DNA from: Polyangiaceae bacterium
GTDB taxonomy: Bacteria > Myxococcota_A > Polyangia > Polyangiales > Polyangiaceae
Assembly: GCA_029261965.1 (NCBI GenBank)
Contig: JAJDAH010000410.1
Location: forward strand, 1-43,537
DNA length: 43,537 nt
Direction: 5' to 3'
Numbering within the stretch: position 1 is the first letter of the stretch; each line of letters starts with the position of its first letter. This document shows positions 20,239-28,073 of this stretch, in pieces. The position numbers and the translations under genes were made by a program. The notes below the pieces were generated by a model. That model saw only the letters and a program-made list of their open reading frames with translations, had not been told where the DNA came from and searched no databases.

Positions 20239-21498
20239 TCAGAACTTCACGTCGAGGGTCAAGTACGTGAAGTGATCCGGTTCGAGGCTGCCGGTTGCCG
20301 GGGCCCGCCCGACGGTGCGCATGAGCTCGTCCGGCACGAATATGCCGTAGAGCGCGCGGACCTGCACGAACTCGATGGGATCGAAAACGACTTTGACATC
20401 GATTTCGTTTCCGAACACAGAATTGCCCGCAGCGTCGTCTTCCGCGCTGCGGAAGTGGTGCACGTCGACGTGGGCGCCGACCCTCTCCGCAATGGCGGCG
20501 CTCAGGCGACCACCGAGGTCGACCAGCCCGAGGTTCGTCGTGTGAACCGGAATGTTGAGGAAGAAATCCATCTCGCCGTAGAATTTGTGGTTCGTCGCGA
20601 AAAGCGTGTCGAAGGTGCCTTCGGCGCTTCCGTTGCCGTGCAGGTGTTCGAGAAAAACGGCGATGGCCGGTTTTTTGGGAACGTCGAAAGCGTAGCCGAG
20701 CTCTCCAGCAACGAATGCGGTGCTGATCGTCTCGTCTTCGAGGGTTCCGAATTGGTAGAAGGCTTCCCCGGTGTAGCGGAACCCTCGATGCTTTCCCGTG
20801 GCGTTGACTCCGGCCGTGTGTCGCACGTCGTCGGTGGCCTGGATCCACCGCGTCATGAAGCTCGGCGAGATCTGGTGGTTCTTCGAGATCTCGAACGAGG
20901 CATGCACACCCCCGAAGTCGATGTCGCCATCACGCCCGTCGGGCACGGTTCCATCGGGGTATTGTCCAGCTTCGAGAATCTTCGAGTAGAACACATCGAG
21001 GGTCACGGGCTTCGCCGAGTAGGTCAACCGGCCCGCGTCGAAAGAACGAGCGCGCTGCGTCCAACCGACGTTTCCGACGAGCCGGTGGTTGTCGAGGGTG
21101 ATCTCTTGGCGACCGATCTTGAGCGAAAGTCCCCGAACGATGGGAAGCACGGCGAACACCTCGTGCGCGTCGAACCCGCTCGCTGAAAAGTCGAGGGTGC
21201 TGTCCTCTTCGCCCCAAATTCGCACGTCCTGCACACGAAGAGTGAACGCTACTCCGGTGTCGTGCTCGAGGGTGAGCCCGAGGCGCGCTCGGTGCGTCGC
21301 GAGTTCGCGAACCTCCGAGTCGTCGCCACGAAAATCGAGTCCGGTGTGCACAATCACCCGCGGGCGATACTGACCGTCTACTGTCAGAAACCATTCGTCG
21401 GAGAGTTCGACCGAGGGAGACGCCGCTGCCGTGCCACTCGCGGTCAGCGCGAGCGCAAAACCTGCAGCCCACAACGTCGTTGTTCTTCGATTCGGCAT
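20239..21498 (-). CDS. Outer-membrane beta-barrel protein, alginate-export family-like
   Basis: 419 residues with a signal peptide (MPNRRTTTLW..., cleavage near ASGTAAAS) and a C-terminal TLDVKF ending in Phe, the mark of an outer-membrane barrel. The body alternates short hydrophobic and polar strands (TLRVQDVRIWGEED, KIGRQEITLDNHRLVGNVGW, ARSFDAGRLTY), as seen in alginate-export/OprD-style porins; the segment GRQE..DNHRLVG is typical. In other genomes such porins sit next to respiratory or uptake genes and may admit an anion. Here it is divergent from the Nap-like genes and convergent with the diheme cytochrome. Ligand not known. Confidence 0.65.
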   Translation of the reverse strand: MPNRRTTTLWAAGFALALTASGTAAASPSVELSDEWFLTVDGQYRPRVIVHTGLDFRGDDSEVRELATHRARLGLTLEHDTGVAFTLRVQDVRIWGEEDSTLDFSASGFDAHEVFAVLPIVRGLSLKIGRQEITLDNHRLVGNVGWTQRARSFDAGRLTYSAKPVTLDVFYSKILEAGQYPDGTVPDGRDGDIDFGGVHASFEISKNHQISPSFMTRWIQATDDVRHTAGVNATGKHRGFRYTGEAFYQFGTLEDETISTAFVAGELGYAFDVPKKPAIAVFLEHLHGNGSAEGTFDTLFATNHKFYGEMDFFLNIPVHTTNLGLVDLGGRLSAAIAERVGAHVDVHHFRSAEDDAAGNSVFGNEIDVKVVFDPIEFVQVRALYGIFVPDELMRTVGRAPATGSLEPDHFTYLTLDVKF

Positions 21499-21521
21499 CT
21501 TACGCGCGCTGGTGCAAGCCG

Positions 21522-21539
21522 CGCGCCATGTTTGGCGCG
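21522..21539. promoter_or_regulatory. CGCGCCA-TGTT-TGGCGCG palindrome between divergent genes
   Basis: A perfect 7-bp inverted repeat with a 4-nt centre lies in the 71-base region between the barrel gene and napG1, where the promoters of both should be. An ATG at 21528 sits inside it, which argues that the napG1 start is the later ATG at 21570. It is a candidate operator; no FNR- or NarL-type consensus was seen. Confidence 0.4.
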
Positions 21540-21569
21540 TTGGCACGCGTTGCGCAAGCGCCGCCTTTC

Positions 21570-22232
21570 ATGGCGTGGAAACCATCGGACGACGACGCAC
21601 CGCCCGGCCGACGGCGCCGCAAGTTGCGCGTGCTCCAAGACCGTCGCTACGAGGTCAATCGTCGGGTTTTTGTGATCCAGGGGCTCGCCCTGGCCGCCGG
21701 CGGCGCGGGCTTGGCGGCGGTGGCGCCGAACGGGCCCCGGCCTCGCGCGACCCCGCCGATCCGCCCCCCGTCGGCGGCTGCCGCCGATGACGTGTTCAGG
21801 GCGGCGTGTGTTCGTTGCGGCATGTGCGGGACGGTGTGTGAGAACGGCTGCATCCGGTTCTTCGGGGCTGACGAAACCGAGCACGGGGCGCTCACCCCAT
21901 ATCTCGACATGCGGCGCCGCTCGTGCACTCTCTGCATGCGCTGCACGAACGTCTGTCCGTCGGGAGCTCTCCGCGGCGTCGCTGACGACCTCGGCGTGAT
22001 CGCGCGGGAGGTGCGCATGGGTCGCGCGGTCATCGATCCCGAGGGCTGCCTTTCGTACCTCGGGCGGCTCTGCGGGTATTGCCACGACGCGTGCCCACTG
22101 CCGGGTGATGCGATTCGCCTCACCCCACCGGCGCTGCCCGTGGTGCTCGAGCAATGCGTGGGGTGCGGCCGCTGCGAGGAAGAGTGCCCCCAGCTCCCCG
22201 CGGCGATTCGCGTCGAACGGAGGAACGCCTGA
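21570..22232 (+). CDS. napG: NapG-like periplasmic ferredoxin (first copy)
   Basis: 220 residues. In Nap systems NapG carries electrons from the quinol-oxidising NapH to the reductase. It has a basic N-region, a twin-arginine motif NRRVFVIQG (30-38) and a hydrophobic stretch, so Tat export is expected with the ferredoxin folded beforehand. Four [4Fe-4S] motifs are visible: CVRCGMCGTVC, CTLCMRCTNVC, CGYCHDAC with an upstream Cys, and CVGCGRCEEEC. The start is uncertain: ATG 21570 is preferred over ATG 21528, which lies in a palindrome. The next gene overlaps by one base (TGATG) with GGAGGAA before it, so NapG and NapH are coupled. Confidence 0.85.
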   Translation: MAWKPSDDDAPPGRRRRKLRVLQDRRYEVNRRVFVIQGLALAAGGAGLAAVAPNGPRPRATPPIRPPSAAAADDVFRAACVRCGMCGTVCENGCIRFFGADETEHGALTPYLDMRRRSCTLCMRCTNVCPSGALRGVADDLGVIAREVRMGRAVIDPEGCLSYLGRLCGYCHDACPLPGDAIRLTPPALPVVLEQCVGCGRCEEECPQLPAAIRVERRNA

Positions 22233-23773
22233 TGAGCCGCAAAGTATCGCTTCCGATCGTACAGTCGTTTGTGCCCGCAGCAAAATGGCGATGGGGAAGG
22301 CGACTGACTCAAGCGTTCGCGCTGGTGGCCGTCGTCGTCGCGCCTTTGCTCGGGGGGTGGCAACGCCTCGAACGAAACGACATGGCCGCGTGGGAAGGGC
22401 CCGGCTGGGATTTACCCGCCTGGCTTGTCGCTCTGTTGCCGCGCGGAGAATCTCCTACGCTGGCTCACGAAGCCAATCGACTCCTCGGGGGTGGTAGCGG
22501 CATCGAATACTTCTCGGTCGCGGTCGTCGACCCGGTGGCGGGCGCGCTCGCGCTGACCACGATGCAGGTTTCGACAAAAGTGCTCGTCGCGTGGCTCTTG
22601 CCGGTGGGGTTGGCCCTCGTCGCCGGGCGAGTCTTTTGTGGATGGCTCTGCCCGTTCGGCACGTTGTCTCGCACGATGGAAGGACTCCTCCGCGCCCTGC
22701 GATGGCGGATCCCGCGCGCTAGGGTGCCCACGCGCCGATGGCTGCGGTGGTGCGTGCTCGCGCTCGGTGCCAGTTTGGGAGTCGCTGGGTTCGAGGTCGT
22801 GCTGTACCTCGCGCTCCCCTATGTGTTGGTTCAACAGTCGGCGTATGGCCTGTGGTTGTTGGGCGGGGCGGGGGCGTCCCTAGGGTGGCTCGTTGGACTG
22901 CTGGTGGCCGGCCTGTTTTTCGGTCCGAGCACCTACTGCGCCACGGTCTGCCCCACCGGTGCGGCGCTTTCACTACTCGGTCGCCGAAGGGCGCTTCGGG
23001 TGACGATCGCGGAGCCATCGAGTTGCGGGAAGTCCTGTCGCAATTGCTCCCGCGCCTGCTGGCTGTCCCTCGATCCGGCGTCGGGAGATCCCGGTCCCGA
23101 CTGTGACTCTTGCGGTCGGTGCTTTTCGGTTTGCCCCCACACGAATTTGAGGATCGGCTGGCTCCGCCCGGTCGGTCGTCGGGCGGCCGCCGCCGCAGTT
23201 GCGCTCGCCGTGCTCGTCGGCCTGCCCGTGCGAAGCGCACGAGCCGAGCTCGCCCGCCCGCAACCTAGGCTCGTTCTCGACGAGGTGCGAGCCGTGCGAG
23301 ACGTGCACGTGCACATCGGCATCGAGGACCTGACGGGCGTCCGGTTGGACGCCGACGATGAGCGCCAGCTTTCTGGAGTCCGCCTGAGAGTGATGCTGGT
23401 TCGCGGTTCTCGCGGCGCGGAGGACGAGCTCGGAAAGTTGGACTGGAGAGGGATGTACGACGGGCCCATCGTCATCGACGTCGATGGTCGGGTCGTCGAG
23501 TTGATGGAGCCCAACGCGCCGTCGTCCACACCCCGGCGCTCTTTCTACCGAGCGCACCTGCCCATCCAGCTCACCGCGGGCGCGCGCATACGCATCGAAA
23601 AAGTCCCTGGGTGGTTGGACGAGCCAGTGTCTTTTCGAGTGCCGCATCGCTCTCCGGCATCCTGGCGGAGGTTCGTTTCGGCGCTTGCTGTCGCGGTCTT
23701 CACTTTCGGCGGCGCGCTTTCCCTCGCGTTGGCTCTAGGAGATCGCCCGAACGTGCGACTACCCAACCACTAG
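22232..23773 (+). CDS. napH: NapH-like membrane polyferredoxin with periplasmic C-terminal domain
   Basis: 513 residues. NapH oxidises quinol and passes electrons to NapG. Several helices in the first half flank two cysteine loops characteristic of NapH/NosR (CGWLCP at 136-141 and CATVCPTG near 237). Two [4Fe-4S] motifs follow (CGKSCRNCSRAC, CDSCGRCFSVC). Unlike E. coli NapH (287 residues), it continues with a helix, a signal-like ARAEL junction and a roughly 200-residue extracytoplasmic beta-rich domain, ending in a final helix and short tail. The extension resembles in layout that of the N-terminal half of the giant fusion at 28070. Start at ATG 22232 overlaps the napG stop by one base. Confidence 0.85.
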   Translation: MSRKVSLPIVQSFVPAAKWRWGRRLTQAFALVAVVVAPLLGGWQRLERNDMAAWEGPGWDLPAWLVALLPRGESPTLAHEANRLLGGGSGIEYFSVAVVDPVAGALALTTMQVSTKVLVAWLLPVGLALVAGRVFCGWLCPFGTLSRTMEGLLRALRWRIPRARVPTRRWLRWCVLALGASLGVAGFEVVLYLALPYVLVQQSAYGLWLLGGAGASLGWLVGLLVAGLFFGPSTYCATVCPTGAALSLLGRRRALRVTIAEPSSCGKSCRNCSRACWLSLDPASGDPGPDCDSCGRCFSVCPHTNLRIGWLRPVGRRAAAAAVALAVLVGLPVRSARAELARPQPRLVLDEVRAVRDVHVHIGIEDLTGVRLDADDERQLSGVRLRVMLVRGSRGAEDELGKLDWRGMYDGPIVIDVDGRVVELMEPNAPSSTPRRSFYRAHLPIQLTAGARIRIEKVPGWLDEPVSFRVPHRSPASWRRFVSALAVAVFTFGGALSLALALGDRPNVRLPNH

Positions 23774-23952
23774 CGGGCCTTCCGCAGATTGTGCGCCCGA
23801 TGCGTCGGCGCGGTGCACGATCTGCGTCGAGCTTCGGGTGGAACGCGCGTTTCCCGAGGGATTTTAGGCTGGTACGAGACTTGTACTGGTGCGCCTCCGG
23901 TGCGTAGGAGCGGAGCCTCCATCGCGCCCCCACCGTTCTTGGAGGACTCGAG

Positions 23953-24663
23953 ATGAAACAAATGCGCTCTTGCCGTCGGCCAGCGGTGCTCGCGGTGATC
24001 GCCGTCGCGGTCGCGGCGTGCAGCTCCACCAACGACGGCGGCTCGGCGCGTTCGAACAGCACCGAAGTCCGGCCGATCCGCACCATCAAAGTCATCGATT
24101 CGATGATCGAAGAGGGTGAGACGCAATTCAACGCCAACTGCAAGACTTGCCATGGCGAAGAAGGGGTTGGGCGCATCGGTATCGCACCGAGCCTGACGTC
24201 GACCAGTTTTCTCGAAGCGGCAAGCGATCCGTGGCTCGTGAGAACGATCACCGGCGGGCGTCAGGGCACCACCATGGCTGGCTTCGGAGATCGCCTCGAG
24301 GGGTATCAAATCGAGGCCATGGTCGCCTATCTCCGGTCGAAGAACGAGACGAAGCCCCCGCTGCTCAACGAAAGCCCGGTGTTTGGCGATGCCGACAAGG
24401 GCGCGCAGATCTTCCGCACGGTGTGCGCCACCTGTCACGGTCGCCGCGGCGCCGGGTATCAGGAGTCCACCAGCGGATCCGGTATCGGCCGGCGAGGTTT
24501 CCTGAGCACCGTGAGCGTCGGATACCTCCGCTACATCATCAAGAACGGCAAGAGCGGTACGCCGATGAAGCCGTTCACTGACCAAGTGGTGACCAACGTC
24601 ACCGGTTTGGGCGATGACCAAGTCGAGGACGTCATCGCGCATCTCAAAAAGAGTGCCTGGTAG
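23953..24663 (+). CDS. Diheme c-type cytochrome lipoprotein
   Basis: 236 residues with a lipoprotein signal (AVAAC, Cys23) and two c-type domains: CKTCH (63-67) and CATCH (158-162). Each is followed by small-domain features of cytochrome c4/c555-like proteins; a Met-containing TTMAGFGD segment lies after the first. It probably docks to the outer face of the inner membrane and could replace NapB as the direct donor to NapA, which follows 21 nt later. ATG 23953 is supported by GGAGG 7 nt upstream. A 179-base gap separates it from napH1, so this may be the head of a second transcript; no consensus promoter was recognised in that gap. Confidence 0.9.
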   Translation: MKQMRSCRRPAVLAVIAVAVAACSSTNDGGSARSNSTEVRPIRTIKVIDSMIEEGETQFNANCKTCHGEEGVGRIGIAPSLTSTSFLEAASDPWLVRTITGGRQGTTMAGFGDRLEGYQIEAMVAYLRSKNETKPPLLNESPVFGDADKGAQIFRTVCATCHGRRGAGYQESTSGSGIGRRGFLSTVSVGYLRYIIKNGKSGTPMKPFTDQVVTNVTGLGDDQVEDVIAHLKKSAW

Positions 24664-24684
24664 GGGAAAAGGAGCAGAATCGAG

Positions 24685-27432
24685 ATGAAGCGCAATCGTC
24701 GCGAGGCCAGATTTTACGGAGGGAAGGAACACGAGGTCCTCGCGCAAGCGCCGGCGGACCTCACTCGCCGGGGCTTCGTGCAGGGTGGGCTGGTCGCCAG
24801 TGCGGCGGCCGTCGTCGCATGCGAGAAATCCAAGAAGCCGGTGGAGCCCACCGAGCCCTCACCGCTCACCGAAGCCATTGCACCGGGACAACCGCAAACC
24901 GAGTTCGCGCCACCCGAAAAGGACGTGCCCAACGACATTCTCGCGCAGTGTCCGTACTGCGGGGTGGGCTGCGGCACCCTCATCCAGACCGAGAAAGGGA
25001 AGATCGTCGGGATGAAACCCGACCCGAAGCATCCGACCAACGCGGGTCTTCAGTGCATCAAGGGTTTGACGAGCGCCGAGGCCATCTACGTCGATCGCCT
25101 GACCAAGCCGCTCATTCGAAAGGACTACACCGACCCGATTTCTGGCCGCGAGAGCAAGAGCAAGGGCAGCTTCGACGACAACGTATTTCGTGAGGCGACC
25201 TGGGAGGAAGCCGAAGAACTCGTCATCTCCAAGACCGTGGAGATCATCAAGAAGTTCGGTGGAAACTCGGTGGGCCTCTACGGCTCAGGCCAGCTCCCGG
25301 TCGAGGGGCAGTGGCTCGAGAACGTGTTCATGAAAGGCGTAGTCGGCTCGAACACCATCGAAGCGAATGCTCGCATGTGCATGACGTCGGCGGTGACAGG
25401 GTACTTCAAGTCCCTCGGCAGCGACACGCCTCCTACCTCCTACGAAGACATCGAGATGGCGGACATGGTGACCCATTGGGGCCACAACGCTCGAGGCGCG
25501 CACCCGATCGTCTTTTGGAGGATCGCCGACCACAAGGCGAAAAAGAAGATCCCGACCCTGGTGGTCGACCCACGCCGCACGGGCACTGTGCAGGGCTACG
25601 AGGAGATCGGTGGGAAGAAAAATTCGTATCACTTCTCGACGATCAACGGCGACATCGCGATTCACAACGCCATCGCCCACGTGATCCTCACCGAACACGA
25701 CGACGCAGTGGCGTGGGATTTCTTGAAGGAACACGTCACCGGGTGGGAGAAGTACGTCGAGGCCTGCAAGGAGCGCTACTCGCCGGAAAAGGTCCAACCG
25801 ATCACCATGATCGAGCCGCGCTACCTGAGAAAGGTCGCCAAGGAGTGGGCAGACGCTTCGATCAAGGGGAAGAAGAACGGCAAGGGCGGCGTCCTGAGCT
25901 TCTGGGGCATCGGGTACAACCAACATCTGCACGGGCAGAACAACACGGTCAGCCTCATCAATTTGATGGCCCTCACCGGCAACATCGGGCGACCGGGGTG
26001 CGGGCCGTTCTCCATGACCGGACAACCGAACGCGATGGGCGAGCGGCTCACCGGCGGATTGACCGGGCGGCTGCCTTTCAACCAGGGCATCGACAATGAA
26101 CAGTGGCGCGACCACATCGCCGAATCCTGGCACGTCGATGCCGATCGGCTGAAAGGAGTGAGCAAGCTCCAAAACACCGGCTACGCCGTCGGGATGATGG
26201 AGCGCGCGCTCAAGGACGAGCTGAAGGCGTTTTTCCTCATCTACGCGACGCACATCGATTTGCCCGACCAGCACAAGTTGGTCCGCCCGGCCCTGTCGAA
26301 GACGTTCAACGTCGTGCAGGAGATCTACAGACACGCACCCAACAACCTCTACGCCGACGTCATCTTGCCGGCGGCCACGTGGGGGGAATGGGTCGGCGGC
26401 ACCTACATCCAGTCCGAGCGACGATTCTACGTGTGTGATGGCACCGCGAATCCGATCCCCGGTACGCGACCCGACATGGACATGGTCATCGACAAGGGCA
26501 TCGAGATCGCCAACCGTCTTGGGCTCGAAGGCGACAAGATCTTCCCCTACAAGCGGAAGGAAAACGGTTTTTACGATCCCGAAGAGGTGTTCCGCGACAT
26601 CGTCAAGGCGAGCAAGGGCTCCGACGCGGACATCAGCGGAATGCTCGAAGTCGAAAAGCGCGACAAGATCGGGCTCTACGACCAGATCCGTAAACACCGC
26701 GGCATCCAATGGCCAGCGCCGACCTACGAGATCGCCAAGGAAGGCGGAACGAAGCGGCGCTACATGGAGCAGGAGGGGTGGAAAGAGAAACCCTACGGTT
26801 GGTTCAGAACCAACGATGGGAAGCTTCACATTCACCTCTGTGAACAGAACTACGAGAACCGCGAGGCGATCATCAAAGAGTTGAGCCGAGCGGGCACAGA
26901 GGAAGGGTTCTACTTGATAGACCACATGGATCTGCTGATTGAGGCACGGGACAACGGCCTCACTCCCGAGTTGCCGGACTTCAGTCAGCTCGGCAAGAAG
27001 TGGGATGCCGTTCCGAAGGACAAGTACCCATTCTGGGTCGGCCTCGGCGTCGTCTACGAGCACTTCCACACGTCGAAGACCATTCGCTCCGGTACGACGA
27101 AGCGTCTGGTACCGGAAATGTACGTCGAGATGCATCCGGAGGACGCCAAAGAGCTCGGCATCGACGACGGCGAATGGGTGAAGGTCATCACGCGGCGCGG
27201 TCACTACGAAGCGCGTGCATCGATAGGGCTCGACTCGAAGGTGAAACCGGCGAGGAACACCGTTCCCAAGGGGTACATGTTCAGCCCGTGGAACCTCTCG
27301 GTCGCCGATTCCGCGGATCCGAAGAAGAACAAATGGCTCGTGAACGGCGTGAGTCACCGAGCGTTCGACCCGGTCAGCGGCCAGGCGGATTTCAAGAAGC
27401 TGGCGGGTCGTATCGAGAAGCTCGAGGCGTGA
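24685..27432 (+). CDS. napA: NapA-family periplasmic molybdopterin oxidoreductase
   Basis: 915 residues. Closest in layout to NapA, which reduces nitrate to nitrite in the periplasm using Mo-bis-MGD and one [4Fe-4S]. Cluster cysteines are C89, C92, C96 and C124 (CPYCGVGC...GLQCIKG). The Mo ligand position is Cys232 in ANARMCMTSAV, as in NapA (NARHCMASAV); formate dehydrogenases have SeCys/Cys and DMSO reductases Ser in other contexts. GNIGRPGCGPFSMTGQPNAMG and the C-terminal VVYEHFHTS and HPEDAKELGI match NapA as well. It is about 90 residues longer than E. coli NapA. A Tat motif (TRRGFVQGG, RR28-29) is followed by AVVAC, so Cys46 may be lipidated. No NapD chaperone gene is nearby. Nitrate is the default substrate, but another oxyanion is possible. 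Confidence 0.85.
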   Translation: MKRNRREARFYGGKEHEVLAQAPADLTRRGFVQGGLVASAAAVVACEKSKKPVEPTEPSPLTEAIAPGQPQTEFAPPEKDVPNDILAQCPYCGVGCGTLIQTEKGKIVGMKPDPKHPTNAGLQCIKGLTSAEAIYVDRLTKPLIRKDYTDPISGRESKSKGSFDDNVFREATWEEAEELVISKTVEIIKKFGGNSVGLYGSGQLPVEGQWLENVFMKGVVGSNTIEANARMCMTSAVTGYFKSLGSDTPPTSYEDIEMADMVTHWGHNARGAHPIVFWRIADHKAKKKIPTLVVDPRRTGTVQGYEEIGGKKNSYHFSTINGDIAIHNAIAHVILTEHDDAVAWDFLKEHVTGWEKYVEACKERYSPEKVQPITMIEPRYLRKVAKEWADASIKGKKNGKGGVLSFWGIGYNQHLHGQNNTVSLINLMALTGNIGRPGCGPFSMTGQPNAMGERLTGGLTGRLPFNQGIDNEQWRDHIAESWHVDADRLKGVSKLQNTGYAVGMMERALKDELKAFFLIYATHIDLPDQHKLVRPALSKTFNVVQEIYRHAPNNLYADVILPAATWGEWVGGTYIQSERRFYVCDGTANPIPGTRPDMDMVIDKGIEIANRLGLEGDKIFPYKRKENGFYDPEEVFRDIVKASKGSDADISGMLEVEKRDKIGLYDQIRKHRGIQWPAPTYEIAKEGGTKRRYMEQEGWKEKPYGWFRTNDGKLHIHLCEQNYENREAIIKELSRAGTEEGFYLIDHMDLLIEARDNGLTPELPDFSQLGKKWDAVPKDKYPFWVGLGVVYEHFHTSKTIRSGTTKRLVPEMYVEMHPEDAKELGIDDGEWVKVITRRGHYEARASIGLDSKVKPARNTVPKGYMFSPWNLSVADSADPKKNKWLVNGVSHRAFDPVSGQADFKKLAGRIEKLEA

Positions 27433-28073
27433 GCGAGCTCACGCCCGAGCCGGGGGGAACGTCGCCGAAGGGCGACGGCGCCACGCGACGGACGTTTCTC
27501 GGCGCTCTGGTGGCTGGTGCCGTGGGCGCGGCTGGGTGGGCCGCAGGGACAAAGGACTCGAAGCGTAGCCGCGAGCTTCGGCTTCGGCCGCCCGGAGCGC
27601 TACCCGACGGCGAGTTCGAGTCCGCATGCGTGAGCTGTTTCAAGTGCGGGACGGCGTGCCCGAACGACTGCATTCGCTTTCATGGTCTCGAAAGCGGACT
27701 CGGCAAAGTCTTCACCCCCTACATCAAAGCCCGCACCCGCGGGTGCACCCTGTGTGGCGAGTGCGCCAACATCTGCCCGAGCGGGGCGCTCGTTCCGTTT
27801 GGGGATTCTCGAGAGGGTTGGCTCGAGGGAGTCGACATGGGCAAGGCCTACGTCAACGAGGGCCTCTGCTACAGCTTCGCCGGGCGGACCTGCGGCGCCT
27901 GCTACCGCGCGTGCCCGCTGGCGGGACAGGCCATCAAGATTGGCCTCCTCGAAACACCGCACGTCGATCGCGACCTGTGCGTGGGCTGCGGCCTCTGCGA
28001 GCAGTCTTGTTTGCATTTGCCCCAGGCCATCCGAGTGATCCCGAGGGAGAACCTGAAGGGGCCCGGCGCATGA
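27429..28073 (+). CDS. napG: NapG-like periplasmic ferredoxin (second copy)
   Basis: 214 residues from GTG 27429, overlapping the napA stop by 4 nt (GTGA). Tat motif ATRRTFLGAL (RR20-21) and a hydrophobic run to about 40. Four [4Fe-4S] motifs: CVSCFKCGTAC, CTLCGECANIC, CGACYRAC with CYSFAGRTC upstream, and CVGCGLCEQSC. It is clearly related to the copy at 21570 in motif order and length, so the cluster has two NapG paralogues. The gene lies between napA and the giant NapH fusion and overlaps both by 4 nt, suggesting a fixed stoichiometry. The gene symbol denotes family only. Confidence 0.9.
   Translation: MSELTPEPGGTSPKGDGATRRTFLGALVAGAVGAAGWAAGTKDSKRSRELRLRPPGALPDGEFESACVSCFKCGTACPNDCIRFHGLESGLGKVFTPYIKARTRGCTLCGECANICPSGALVPFGDSREGWLEGVDMGKAYVNEGLCYSFAGRTCGACYRACPLAGQAIKIGLLETPHVDRDLCVGCGLCEQSCLHLPQAIRVIPRENLKGPGA

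Noticed and set aside
25285-27357. 690-codon open frame on the minus strand opposite napA
   Set aside because: Pure shadow of the NapA coding frame; its translation has no family-like motif.
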